Positions 7,910 to 16,394 of a stretch of DNA of 64,000 nucleotides are shown piece by piece. A model generated the notes under the pieces. That model made no database searches. It saw nothing but the letters and a program-made list of their open reading frames with translations, and had not been told where the DNA came from. A program made the translations under genes and the position numbers. Positions within the stretch are counted from its first letter, which is position 1. Each line of letters opens with the position of its first letter. Where the stretch lies: assembly GCF_019428685.1 (NCBI RefSeq), contig NZ_CP080095.1, positions 4,712,001 to 4,776,000 of the forward strand. The letters run 5' to 3'. This stretch comes from Paraburkholderia edwinii (lineage in GTDB: Bacteria; Pseudomonadota; Gammaproteobacteria; Burkholderiales; Burkholderiaceae).

Positions 7910-8710
7910 GTGCGTCGCGGAACTGTCGGCATATCGGTCGTGCTTTTTATGAGCCTGTTACTGGCAGAGGCGGCCATTCCGGCTTTCGCCGCCGATGCAG
8001 GCGGCGCGGCCGCAGCGGCATCCACCGCGACCCAGACCGCAACGCAAACTGCAACGCCAACCGCAACCTCAGGCATGGCCGCATCGATGCCATCGGCCAT
8101 GGACGAACGCATGCATGCGTGCACGACCTGTCACGGCGTACAGGGACAAGGCCGCAACAACGATTACTTTCCTCGCATCGCCGGCAAGCCGGCGGACTAT
8201 CTGTTCAACCAGTTGATCGCGTTTCGCGACGGCGGCCGCACCTATCCGCCGATGGGCTATCTGCTCGCGTTTCTGCCCGACCCGTACCTGCACAAGATCG
8301 CCGAATACTTCGCCGCATTGCAGCCGCCGTATCCGAACCCGGACACGCAGCCGCTGCCCGCCAGCGTGCTCGAGTACGGCAAGAAGCTCGTGACGCAAGG
8401 CGACCCGTCGCGCAAGCTGCCCGCCTGCGCGTCGTGCCACGGCGCGCGGCTGACCGGCACGCAGCCCGGCATTCCCGGCCTGCTCGGCCTGCACGCGAGC
8501 TATATCGCCGGGCAGATGGGCACATGGCGCTCGGGCACGCGTCACGCGATCGCGCCCGACTGCATGCATACGATCGCCGTCAAGCTGACGGACCGCGATA
8601 TCACGGCGGTGTCGAGCTGGCTCGCGAGGCAGCCGAGGCCCGAAGATCCGACGCCCGCGCCGAAGCAAACGGGGCGGCTGCCGATGGCATGCGGGAGTCA
8701 ACCGGAATGA
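7910..8710 (+). CDS. Dihaem c-type cytochrome, c4-like, first gene of the oxidase operon
   Basis: 266 aa with a cleaved signal peptide (ends near AFA-ADA), an Ala/Thr-rich linker (residues 30-55), then two cytochrome c domains with haem sites CTTCH (Cys71) and CASCH (Cys173). The two-domain layout and spacing are those of cytochrome c4. It should carry electrons in the periplasm. The GTG at 7910 has GAGG seven bases upstream. Its stop overlaps the next start as ATGA, so the two cytochromes are translationally coupled and probably co-transcribed with the downstream ba3 oxidase. Confidence 0.88.
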   Translation: MRRGTVGISVVLFMSLLLAEAAIPAFAADAGGAAAAASTATQTATQTATPTATSGMAASMPSAMDERMHACTTCHGVQGQGRNNDYFPRIAGKPADYLFNQLIAFRDGGRTYPPMGYLLAFLPDPYLHKIAEYFAALQPPYPNPDTQPLPASVLEYGKKLVTQGDPSRKLPACASCHGARLTGTQPGIPGLLGLHASYIAGQMGTWRSGTRHAIAPDCMHTIAVKLTDRDITAVSSWLARQPRPEDPTPAPKQTGRLPMACGSQPE

Positions 8711-10104
8711 AGCCGATCCTCTATCCCGCCCGATTGATCAAGCGCATGAGCCGGTCGTTTGCGACACAGGTCGCCACGAGGCAAAATTTCGCGGCCCGAA
8801 GCATTCTCGCCATCGCTGCGTTCGCCAGCGTTGCCGTGCTCGCACAGACGCCGTTCATAGCCGAATCGCAGGCCGCCGAAGCAGCCCGAACCACTGCGGC
8901 GGCGAACACAACTGCAAGCACGCCCGCGAGCGCCCCGGACAAACGGCCGGAAATCGTGATCCGCGGCGAGTACCTCGCGCGCGCCGGCGACTGCGTCGCC
9001 TGCCACACCGCGCCGCGCGGCAAAACCTTCGGCGGCGGCCTCGCGATGGACACGCCGTTCGGCACGCTGTACTCGCCGAACATCTCGCCGGACGTGCAAT
9101 ACGGCATCGGCACATGGAGCGCCGACGCGTTCTTCAAGATGATGCGCACCGGCAAGGCGCCCGACGGCAAGCTCATCTACCCGGCCATGCCGATCGCGCA
9201 ATACACGAAGGTGACGCGCGAGGATTCCGATGCAATCTTCGCGTACCTGATGTCGGTGCCGCCCGTACATCAGCCGAACCGTCCGCACGAGCTGCGCTTT
9301 CCGTTCAATCATCGCGATCTGCTGATCGGCTGGCGCTCGCTCTATTTCCGCGAAGGCGAGTTCAAGCCCGACCCGACGCGCTCGGTCGAATGGAACCGCG
9401 GCGCGTACCTCGTCGAAGGGCTCGGCCACTGCACGATGTGCCACACGAAGATCAACCTGCTCGGCGGCTCTTCACGCGACAAGCAGTTCGCCGGCGGCCT
9501 GATTCCAGTGCAGAACTGGTACGCGCCGTCGCTGACCTCGGACAAGGACGGCGGCCTCGGCGACTGGAGCATCAAGGACATCGTCGACCTGCTGCAAGCG
9601 GGCATCTCCGATCGCGGCGCGGTGTACGGGCCGATGGCTGAAGTGACTTATCACAGCCTCCAGTACATGACCGACGAAGACGCCAGGGCGATGGCCATCT
9701 ACCTGAAATCGCTGCCGGACAACGACCCCGGCCGCAAGACGGGCCCGTCGGCAAAGGCCGATCCGAAGATATTCGCGCGAGGCGAACATATCTACGCGGA
9801 CAAATGCGCGATGTGTCACGGCGCGAACGGCGAAGGCAAGCTGCAGCACTACCCGCCGCTCGCGCGCAATCAGTCGATTGAAATGGACTCGGCCGTCAAC
9901 CCGATCCGCATCGTGCTGAACGGCGGCTTCCCGCCCGGCACGCGGCGCAACCCCGAACCCTACGGCATGCCGCCGTTCGCGCAGGAACTGAACGATGCCG
10001 ACGCGGCTGCGGTGGTCACGTATATCCGCACCGCGTGGGGCAATCACGGGCTGCCGGTGACGCCGAAAGAAGTCAACGATTTGCGCAACGCGCCGCTGCG
10101 CTGA
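8707..10104 (+). CDS. Trihaem c-type cytochrome, alcohol/gluconate dehydrogenase cytochrome-subunit family
   Basis: 465 aa. After a hydrophobic signal-like segment (about residues 30-55) come three haem-c sites: CVACH (Cys96), CTMCH (Cys242) and CAMCH (Cys367). The phrases GGLAMDTPFGTLYSPNIS and KMMRTGKAPDGKLIYPAMP are typical of the cytochrome subunit of membrane-bound alcohol, gluconate or sorbitol dehydrogenases. No flavin or quinone dehydrogenase lies beside it; it sits instead upstream of a ba3 oxidase, so it may carry electrons directly from a dehydrogenase or from quinol to the oxidase. The real start is ATG 8707, overlapping the previous stop. Confidence 0.88.
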   Translation: MKPILYPARLIKRMSRSFATQVATRQNFAARSILAIAAFASVAVLAQTPFIAESQAAEAARTTAAANTTASTPASAPDKRPEIVIRGEYLARAGDCVACHTAPRGKTFGGGLAMDTPFGTLYSPNISPDVQYGIGTWSADAFFKMMRTGKAPDGKLIYPAMPIAQYTKVTREDSDAIFAYLMSVPPVHQPNRPHELRFPFNHRDLLIGWRSLYFREGEFKPDPTRSVEWNRGAYLVEGLGHCTMCHTKINLLGGSSRDKQFAGGLIPVQNWYAPSLTSDKDGGLGDWSIKDIVDLLQAGISDRGAVYGPMAEVTYHSLQYMTDEDARAMAIYLKSLPDNDPGRKTGPSAKADPKIFARGEHIYADKCAMCHGANGEGKLQHYPPLARNQSIEMDSAVNPIRIVLNGGFPPGTRRNPEPYGMPPFAQELNDADAAAVVTYIRTAWGNHGLPVTPKEVNDLRNAPLR

Positions 10105-10166
10105 AAACGCGCGGCACGGGTAGGCTAACGGCGCCCGGCGCGCCGAACCCCTTGCATCGGGAGATC

Positions 10167-10346
10167 ATGCAGATGGACGTCAACGAATCCTCCAGTGCCG
10201 GCGCTTCCGACGAAGACGTCGAGCGCATCGTCGCCGCCGGACCGAGTGGCGCGATCGCGCTCGCCGGCGTCGCCACGCTCGTCGTGCTGGCGATCTGGAT
10301 CGGCTTCTATTTTGTCGTATTCCTGCCGCGCGGCGTCATCCAGTAA
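10167..10346 (+). CDS. Cytochrome oxidase subunit IIa-like single-helix protein
   Basis: 59 aa: an acidic N-terminus (about 28 residues), then one membrane helix (GAIALAGVATLVVLAIWIGF and on) and a short tail. CGGGAG lies a few bases before the ATG. Small size, a single helix and position directly before subunit II match subunit IIa of B-family haem-copper oxidases, as in Thermus ba3, where it replaces the second helix missing from subunit II. The sequence alone is too short for a firm family call; the context makes it likely. Confidence 0.7.
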   Translation: MQMDVNESSSAGASDEDVERIVAAGPSGAIALAGVATLVVLAIWIGFYFVVFLPRGVIQ

Positions 10347-10355
10347 TCGCTAATC

Positions 10356-10949
10356 ATGTCGAGCCAACCTTCCGATCATCAAAACGGCCCACCGGGCGGC
10401 AAGCATGCCGCCGAACGTATTGCCGCCCTCGCCGAACGCCGCTGGGCCTGGTTCGCCGGCGCGATCATCGTGCTGATGCTCGTCGTCGTGGTGTTCACGG
10501 GCCTGCATTGGGCGATCATGCCGCCCTCGCGCGTCGAGACCATCGATCCGTCGCGGCTGCAAATGTCCGGGGAGTTCGTCGAGAGCAATCTCGGCAGCGC
10601 GGTCGAGCCCGACGGCTCGGTCATCGTGCGTTTTATCGCGCAGCAATACTCGTTCACGCCGCAATGCCTGCTTGTGCCGACCGATACGCCGGTCACACTG
10701 CGCACGACGAGCGCGGACGTCGTGCATGGCCTGCTGATCGCCGACACCAATGTGAACACGATGGTCGTGCCCGGCTACGTCGCCACGCTCACGACGCACT
10801 TCGACAAACCCGGCGAGCACCTGATGCCCTGCCACGAGTTCTGCGGCTTCGGCCATCAGACGATGTGGGCGCACGTGAAAGTGATCGACAAGGCCGCCTT
10901 CTTCGAGCAGGCACGACAAAACCGGAGGCTCAGCTGTGTTGCACGCTAG
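10356..10949 (+). CDS. cbaB: ba3-type cytochrome c oxidase subunit II (CuA)
   Basis: 197 aa. One membrane anchor (about residues 32-52) precedes a periplasmic cupredoxin domain. The binuclear CuA site is complete: His124 (VVHG), then Cys159, Cys163, His167 and Met170 in CHEFCGFGHQTM. It accepts electrons from cytochrome c and passes them to subunit I. A single anchor helix rather than two is the B-family pattern and agrees with the separate subunit IIa just upstream (10-bp gap). It overlaps subunit I by 14 bp. The symbol follows the Thermus ba3 naming. Confidence 0.92.
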   Translation: MSSQPSDHQNGPPGGKHAAERIAALAERRWAWFAGAIIVLMLVVVVFTGLHWAIMPPSRVETIDPSRLQMSGEFVESNLGSAVEPDGSVIVRFIAQQYSFTPQCLLVPTDTPVTLRTTSADVVHGLLIADTNVNTMVVPGYVATLTTHFDKPGEHLMPCHEFCGFGHQTMWAHVKVIDKAAFFEQARQNRRLSCVAR

Positions 10950-12561
10950 GCGACTCGTTCTCGCGCATTTCTGGCTCGCGTTTATCGCGTTCATCATCGC
11001 GCTCTTTCTCGGCGCCTGGCAGATGCTCGTGCGCAGCCCGCTGCATCCGTGGGTCGGCAACCCCGAGCTCTACTACCGTTCGGTCACCGAGCACGGCACG
11101 GTGATGGCGTACGTGCTGCCGACGCTCGTCGCGATGGGCTTCGGCTATGCGATCGTCGAACTCGCGCTGAAGCAGGCGCTGGTCGGCCTCAAGTGGGGCT
11201 GGGCCGGTTTTATCCTGCTCGCAATCGGCGCCGTGGTCGCGACGATTCCCGTAGCGATGGGCCGCGCATCGGTGCTCTACACGTTCTATCCGCCGATGGT
11301 CGGCAACGCGTTCTATTACATCGGCGTCGTACTGGTCGTGGTCGGCTCGTGGATCTGGGTCGCGCTGATGCACGTGAACCTGCGCGTGTGGAAACGCGCG
11401 AATCCCGGCAAGCCGGTGCCGCTCGCCATGTTCGCGAATGTCGCCGGCGCGTATCTGTGGGCGTGGACCGCCGTCGGCGCTGCCGCCGAGATCCTGTTCC
11501 AGATTCTGCCCGTCGCGCTCGGTCTGAAGTCGACCATCGACGCCGGCCTCGCGCGTGTGCTGTTCTCGTGGACGCTGCACGCGATCGTCTACTTCTGGCT
11601 CGTCCCCGCGTATATCGCCTACTACACGCTCGTGCCGCGCGCGATCGGCGGGCGCCTGTACAGCGATTCGATGGCGCGCGTGTCGTTCATCCTGTTCCTC
11701 GTGTTTGCCATGCCGATCGGCATTCACCATCTGTTCGCCGATCCGCAGGTCGGCTCTGGCTTCAAGTTCCTGCACGCGGTGTTCACCGGCATGGTGTCGG
11801 TGCCGACGCTGCTCACGGTGTTCACGATCTGCGCGTCGGTGGAAATCGCGGGCCGGCTGCGCGGCGGCAAGGGCGCATTCGGCTGGCTCGCCGCCCTGCC
11901 TTGGCGGAACCCGATGATGCTCGTCATCGCGTTCTCGTTCATCATGCTCGGCTTCGGCGGCGCCGGCGGGCTCATCAACATGAGCTATCAGCTGAACGAA
12001 TCGGTGCACAACACGCAGTGGGTCACCGGCCACTTCCATCTGATTTTCGGCGGCGCGATCGTCATCATGTACTTCGCGATCGCCTATGAGCTGTGGCCGC
12101 AGCTCACGGGCCGCGCACTCGGTCACATCGGGCTGATACGCGCGCAGCTGTGGCTGTGGTTCATCGGCATGATGGTCGTGACGATTCCCTGGCACTACGT
12201 CGGGTTGCTCGGCGCGCCGCGCCGCATGGCGTATTACGACTACAGCGCGCCGGGCATCGCGCCGCAGGCCGTATGGGTCGCCATGTCGGCATTCGGCGGA
12301 CTCGTGCTCGTGATCTCCGGCCTGATGTTCATCTATATCCTCGTAAAGGGGCAATTCGGTCCCATCGAGCAACCGAAGCCGTTCGGCTTCAGCGTGCCCG
12401 CGCATCCGGTCGACCGCGTGCCGGCGGCGCTCAACGGCTTTGGCCTGTGGGTCGCGCTGATGATTGGTCTCACGGTCGTCAACTACAGCGTGCCGATTGT
12501 GCAGCTGATGACGCTACCGCAAACGTCCGTGCCCGCGGTGGCGGTAGGAGCGTCGCGATGA
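10936..12561 (+). CDS. cbaA: ba3-type cytochrome c oxidase subunit I
   Basis: 541 aa, about 13 membrane helices. Ligands seen: low-spin haem His53 and His368, high-spin haem His366, CuB His215, His264 and His265, with Tyr219 four residues after His215 for the His-Tyr crosslink. The stretch ASVEIAGRLRGGKGAFGW and much of the rest resemble the Thermus ba3 oxidase, so this is a B-family haem-copper oxidase, expected to have high oxygen affinity and one proton channel. The usual GHPxVY motif is LHAIVY here (Pro to Ala). The GTG at 10936 has GGAGG eight bases upstream. No subunit III or assembly gene follows. Confidence 0.94.
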   Translation: MLHARRLVLAHFWLAFIAFIIALFLGAWQMLVRSPLHPWVGNPELYYRSVTEHGTVMAYVLPTLVAMGFGYAIVELALKQALVGLKWGWAGFILLAIGAVVATIPVAMGRASVLYTFYPPMVGNAFYYIGVVLVVVGSWIWVALMHVNLRVWKRANPGKPVPLAMFANVAGAYLWAWTAVGAAAEILFQILPVALGLKSTIDAGLARVLFSWTLHAIVYFWLVPAYIAYYTLVPRAIGGRLYSDSMARVSFILFLVFAMPIGIHHLFADPQVGSGFKFLHAVFTGMVSVPTLLTVFTICASVEIAGRLRGGKGAFGWLAALPWRNPMMLVIAFSFIMLGFGGAGGLINMSYQLNESVHNTQWVTGHFHLIFGGAIVIMYFAIAYELWPQLTGRALGHIGLIRAQLWLWFIGMMVVTIPWHYVGLLGAPRRMAYYDYSAPGIAPQAVWVAMSAFGGLVLVISGLMFIYILVKGQFGPIEQPKPFGFSVPAHPVDRVPAALNGFGLWVALMIGLTVVNYSVPIVQLMTLPQTSVPAVAVGASR

Positions 12562-13382
12562 GTGAAGAGCGCGTATTCAGCTTGCGCAATCGCTGGTTCA
12601 CCGCGGGCGTCGGCTATACGCTCGCCATCGCGATCGTCGCGATTCTGATCGGCTTTATCTGGCTGCCGTCGAAACATCCGGACTACACGCGCGGCGGCCT
12701 GTGGGCCACGATCTGCCGCGCGGCGGGCGTGCCCGAGTCGTGGTACAGCGGTGCGCCTGAGATCGCCGGTGCACCGCCGAGCGATGTGATCGTGCTGCCG
12801 CCGCTGCGCCGCGCGCATGCCGACGCGGTATCGATCGGCCGCGGCGCGACGCTCGCGCAGAACTGCTCGATGTGCCACGGCGTGCAAGGCGTGGTGATGG
12901 TCACGGCGCCCGTGCTCGCGGGCCAGTATGCGGATGTGATCTACAAGGAGCTGCGCGACTACCAGAGCGGCCAGCGGCCGAACTCGATCATGCCGCCCAT
13001 CATCCGCAATCTGAACGACCGCGATCTGCACGACCTCGCCGCCTACTATGCGTCGCTGCCGCGGCCGGATCCCGCGGAAGCAGGCGGAGTAGCGGCGGGC
13101 GCGGAAAACAGCGCGGAAAGCCGGGCCATCCGCAAGCTCGTCAACGAGGGCGACCCGATGCGCAATATCGCGCCGTGCGCCGCCTGTCACGGCGAGCACG
13201 ATCGCAAGGGCGCGGCGCCGTGGCTCGGCGGCCAGTCGTCGGTCTATCTCGCGGGACAACTGAAGCTATTCGCAAGCGGCCAGCGCCGCAACGACATCAA
13301 CGAACAGATGCGCAACGTCGCGCGCAACATGACGCCGGAAGAAATCGACGGCGTTGCGAAGTACTACGCAGCACAGCCGTGA
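12558..13382 (+). CDS. Membrane-anchored dihaem c-type cytochrome
   Basis: 274 aa. An N-terminal anchor (about residues 14-34) is not followed by a signal-peptidase site, so the protein likely stays membrane-bound. Two cytochrome c domains carry CSMCH (Cys103) and CAACH (Cys207), with the paired layout of cytochrome c4. ATG overlaps the stop of oxidase subunit I (ATGA), so it belongs to the same operon and is the best candidate for the direct electron donor to CuA. It brings the operon to seven haem-c sites. Confidence 0.9.
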   Translation: MSEERVFSLRNRWFTAGVGYTLAIAIVAILIGFIWLPSKHPDYTRGGLWATICRAAGVPESWYSGAPEIAGAPPSDVIVLPPLRRAHADAVSIGRGATLAQNCSMCHGVQGVVMVTAPVLAGQYADVIYKELRDYQSGQRPNSIMPPIIRNLNDRDLHDLAAYYASLPRPDPAEAGGVAAGAENSAESRAIRKLVNEGDPMRNIAPCAACHGEHDRKGAAPWLGGQSSVYLAGQLKLFASGQRRNDINEQMRNVARNMTPEEIDGVAKYYAAQP

Positions 13383-13440
13383 GCCGCGAAGTGAACCGCG
13401 AAGTGAACCGCGAAGTGAGCCGCGAAGTGAACCGTGACCA
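13381..13440. repeat. 12-bp tandem repeat after the oxidase operon
   Basis: Four copies of GARCCGCGAAGT and a decayed fifth, beginning at the stop codon of the last cytochrome gene. The unit length is a multiple of three, so loss of the stop would extend the protein in frame. No spacers or dyad symmetry, so not a CRISPR; a slippage-prone 3' untranslated tract. Confidence 0.85.
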
Positions 13441-13603
13441 GTCCGCAACGTTCAGGAAGACACGCATTGCACTTCACGCACGATAGGGGCACATTGCCGG
13501 ATTGATTGCGCCCGCATCGTCCCTGCATCGTTCCCGCATCATTGCATCGTCACCGCAGGGGCTTTGTACGCGCCGCCATGTCTCGCGTCACGGAGCCCTT
13601 CCG

Positions 13604-14407
13604 ATGCAGGAAATCACGTCAGCGCTCATTGTGTTCGTCGTGCTGCTCATCGGCACCGCGATCGGCTGGTTCGTCAGGCCGCTCCTGCCGGAGGAACACA
13701 AGGCGCATGAAACCGTTCAGTTGATCCAGCTCGTGATCGGCATGCTCGTGACGTTCGCGGCGCTCGTGCTCGGTCTGCTTACCGCTTCCGCCAAAAACAG
13801 CTTCGATACGGTCGGCAACGACTTTCGCGCCTACGCGTCGGACCTGATCCAGCTCGATCAGACCTTGCGCGAATACGGTACGGAGGCCGAACCGGTGCGC
13901 ACGATGTTGCGCGTCTATACGGCCGAAGCGATCGTGTCGACGTGGCCGACCGAGCCTCCGCCGCCCGGCAATTACTACCCCAAGCGCACGTTTCCATCGA
14001 CCGTCTATAACCACCTCGAAAGCATCGAACTCGGCGAAATGCTCAACGCCGCGACGATGGAGGCGCGCAACCTGAGGGTGCAAAACGCCGCGCAGCAACA
14101 TGCGCTCGACCAGATTCTGAGCCAGTTCGACCAGCTGGTGGCCGCGCGCTGGAAGCTGCTCGAAGAGGTGCATAGCTCGATCTCGCGGCCGTTCCTCACG
14201 ACGCTCGCGTTCTGGCTGTTCGTGATCTTTCTGAGCTTCGGGCTGATCGCGCCGCGCAATGCGCTCGCGCTCGTGATGATCTCTCTCGGCGCGGTGTCGA
14301 TCGCGTCGGCGATGTATGTGATTGTCGACCTCGATACGCCGCTGACCGGTCCGCTCACCACGTCGAGCCAGCCGATGCGCGATGCGCTGTCGCATTTGAA
14401 CCGCTAG
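13604..14407 (+). CDS. Bestrophin-like/DUF4239 membrane protein
   Basis: 267 aa. Two helices at the N-terminus (LIVFVVLLIGTAIGWFV, then VIGMLVTFAALVLGLLTA), a soluble middle of about 110 residues with helical, coiled-coil-like character (LRVQNAAQQHALDQILSQFD), and two helices near the C-terminus. This pattern fits the bestrophin-like DUF4239 family, whose role is not established. The ATG at 13604 follows GGAG; the open frame upstream (from 13502) is not family-like. It lies 221 bp after the oxidase operon and may be transcribed with it or alone. Confidence 0.65.
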   Translation: MQEITSALIVFVVLLIGTAIGWFVRPLLPEEHKAHETVQLIQLVIGMLVTFAALVLGLLTASAKNSFDTVGNDFRAYASDLIQLDQTLREYGTEAEPVRTMLRVYTAEAIVSTWPTEPPPPGNYYPKRTFPSTVYNHLESIELGEMLNAATMEARNLRVQNAAQQHALDQILSQFDQLVAARWKLLEEVHSSISRPFLTTLAFWLFVIFLSFGLIAPRNALALVMISLGAVSIASAMYVIVDLDTPLTGPLTTSSQPMRDALSHLNR

Positions 14408-14423
14408 CAGCGTAGACGGCGAG

Positions 14424-15356
14424 TTATTTTTTTCCTGTCGCTGCCGTTGTGGGTCCCGCCGCAGAGGGCGCGGCCGTCTCGAACACTTCGCGCAGCCAGT
14501 CCGCGAAGGCCCGCACGCGCGACGACAGTTGCCGGTTCTGCGGATAAAGCACCGTGACCGGCATCGGCGGCGGCGCGTAGTGCTCCAGAACGATCTTCAA
14601 TTGCCCGCGCGCGAGTTCATCGGCAATCCGGTAGCGCGGCACCTGCACGAGCCCGAGGCCTGACAGTGCCGCTCCCGTGTACAGATCGGCCGACGTCACC
14701 GCGACAATCCCGCCGATGGCGACCTCGGTGACGCGAGCGTCGACGGTAAATTCAAACGGCATCGGGCTGCCGCTCGCGCTCGACACGAAGTTCACCGCGC
14801 GATGCGCGCGCAGTTCGTCGAGGCTGTGCGGTTCGCCGTACACGTCGAGATAGGCGGGGCTCGCGACCGTCACCTGTTCGAGCCGCGCAAGACGCCGCCC
14901 GACCATCGACGAATCCTGCAGCGTTCCCGCACGCAGCACGCAATCGACGCCTTCGCGCACGAGGTCGACAAAACGGTCGTCCTCGGCGAGATGCAGTTCG
15001 ATCTCCGGAAAGCGGCTAATGAACTGCGCCAAGGCCGGCATCACAAAGTAGCGCGCGAGCGTGCCTTGCAGGTTGGCGCGCAACATCCCCTTCGGTGCGA
15101 CATGGCGGAACGAGCCTTCGGCTTCGTCGAGGTCCGCGAGCAGCCGCAGACAGCGTGCGTAATACGCCTCGCCGTCGTGTGTGAGGCGCACCGAACGGGT
15201 CGTGCGCTCGAGCAGCCGCGCGCCGAGGCGCTCCTCCATCCGCTTCATGAGGTTCGTGACGGTCGCCCGCGGAATCTGCAGATCGTCCGACGCGCGCGTG
15301 AAGCTTTGCCGCTCGGCGATCCGCACGAAGACCTGCATTTCCTGAAACCGATCCAT
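14424..15356 (-). CDS. LysR-family transcriptional regulator
   Basis: 310 aa. The N-terminus MDRFQEMQVFVRIAERQSFT and RATVTNLMKRMEERLGARLL form the LysR winged helix; the rest is a two-lobed effector domain of the CrgA/AaeR-like subgroup (ARYFVMPALAQFISRFPEI). It is divergent from a short-chain dehydrogenase with a strong inverted repeat between them, so it probably controls that gene. The C-terminal tail is Ala/Thr-rich. Inducer unknown. Confidence 0.92.
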   Translation of the reverse strand: MDRFQEMQVFVRIAERQSFTRASDDLQIPRATVTNLMKRMEERLGARLLERTTRSVRLTHDGEAYYARCLRLLADLDEAEGSFRHVAPKGMLRANLQGTLARYFVMPALAQFISRFPEIELHLAEDDRFVDLVREGVDCVLRAGTLQDSSMVGRRLARLEQVTVASPAYLDVYGEPHSLDELRAHRAVNFVSSASGSPMPFEFTVDARVTEVAIGGIVAVTSADLYTGAALSGLGLVQVPRYRIADELARGQLKIVLEHYAPPPMPVTVLYPQNRQLSSRVRAFADWLREVFETAAPSAAGPTTAATGKK

Positions 15357-15409
15357 GTTCCGCTCCGTCGCGCCGGGGGGGTGAGTTCCGGGGTTGAGTC
15401 CCGCGTCGT

Positions 15410-15433
15410 TTCCGTTTGTTAAAGCAAACGGAA
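15410..15433. promoter_or_regulatory. LysR-type operator TTCCGTTTG-N6-CAAACGGAA
   Basis: Perfect 9-bp arms around TTAAAG, between the divergent LysR and dehydrogenase genes. It contains the T-N11-A core (T15415 to A15427) expected for LysR proteins. It lies 54 bp before the regulator start and 90 bp before the dehydrogenase start, well placed to control both. Confidence 0.65.
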
Positions 15434-15522
15434 TGATTATGGCAATTTACACCCGATTATCTGCGTGCGCACTTCATCCATCATTCGTTTCACCAGCTCA
15501 ACACCTTCAAAGGGAACGAATC

Positions 15523-16266
15523 ATGAACGCGATCAAGAACGAAAAAGTGGCTCTCATCACCGGCGCGGCACGCGGCATCGGCGCTTCAGTCGCCTTGCGG
15601 CTCGCGGCTGACGGGTTCGCCGTTGCAGTCAACTATGCATCGAGTTCGAAAGAAGCCGAGGCGCTCGTCGCCGAACTGCGTGAGGAAGGCGCGATGGCGA
15701 TTGCCGTCAAGGCCGACGTGGCGGACCCCGTCGATGTGCGCCGCATGTTCGACACGGTCGAGAAAGAACTCGGCAAGGTCGACGTGCTCGTCAACAATGC
15801 CGGCGTGATGAAGGTCGTGCCGCTCAACGACACCACCGACGACGCCTTCGAGCAGACGATGAACACCAATGTGCGCGGCACGTTCAACACGATGCGCGAA
15901 GCATGGTCGCGGATCGCCGAGGGTGGCCGCATCATCAATTTCTCGAGCACGTCGATCGGGCTCAACAAGCCCGGCTATGCGCTGTACAACGCGTCGAAGG
16001 GCGCGGTCGAAGCGCTGACGCGTGTGTATTCGCAGGAATTGCGCGGCCGCAACGTCACGGTGAACGCGGTTGCGCCGGGCCCGGTCGGCACCGAACTGTT
16101 CTACAAGGGCAAGACCGAAGAGCAGATCCAGGCTTTCGCGAACATCCCGCCGCTGCAACGCCTCGGCCGGCCCGATGAAATCGCGGCGGTCGTGTCGTTC
16201 CTCGCCGGCCCTGACGGCGCATGGGTCAACGGACAGATCCTGCGTGCGAACGGTGGCGCCGCGTAA
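15523..16266 (+). CDS. Short-chain dehydrogenase/reductase
   Basis: 247 aa, classical SDR. Cofactor motif TGAARGIG (near residue 15), the NNAG motif (VLVNNAGVM), catalytic Ser in INFSSTS, YNASK with Tyr and Lys, and the PGPVGTELF loop are all present. Closest in style to glucose/3-oxoacyl-ACP reductase-type SDRs; the basic residues after the glycine motif favour NADPH. ATG 15523 follows AAGGGA; the upstream open frame to 15394 is discarded. The divergent LysR gene and operator suggest inducible expression. Confidence 0.92.
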   Translation: MNAIKNEKVALITGAARGIGASVALRLAADGFAVAVNYASSSKEAEALVAELREEGAMAIAVKADVADPVDVRRMFDTVEKELGKVDVLVNNAGVMKVVPLNDTTDDAFEQTMNTNVRGTFNTMREAWSRIAEGGRIINFSSTSIGLNKPGYALYNASKGAVEALTRVYSQELRGRNVTVNAVAPGPVGTELFYKGKTEEQIQAFANIPPLQRLGRPDEIAAVVSFLAGPDGAWVNGQILRANGGAA

Positions 16267-16394
16267 AAGCAGGCGGCGCACGGCGGCGTAGGACGACGAA
16301 CGACGCGATGGGCGAAGGACCTGAATCAGCAGTTTGAAGGTCCTGCAAACGGCTCAGTCAAAGACGTCAGGCGCCCGCAAGCATCACGCGCCGC

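Noticed and set aside
8119..8706. Upstream extension of the trihaem cytochrome by 196 codons
   Set aside because: This stretch lies inside the first cytochrome gene in another frame; the true start at 8707 overlaps that gene's stop.
10930..12405. 491-codon frame antisense to oxidase subunit I
   Set aside because: Asp/Arg/His-rich composition typical of antisense shadows; the sense strand has all oxidase ligands.
13381..13440. Possible CRISPR array
   Set aside because: Units abut directly, with no unique spacers and no cas genes.
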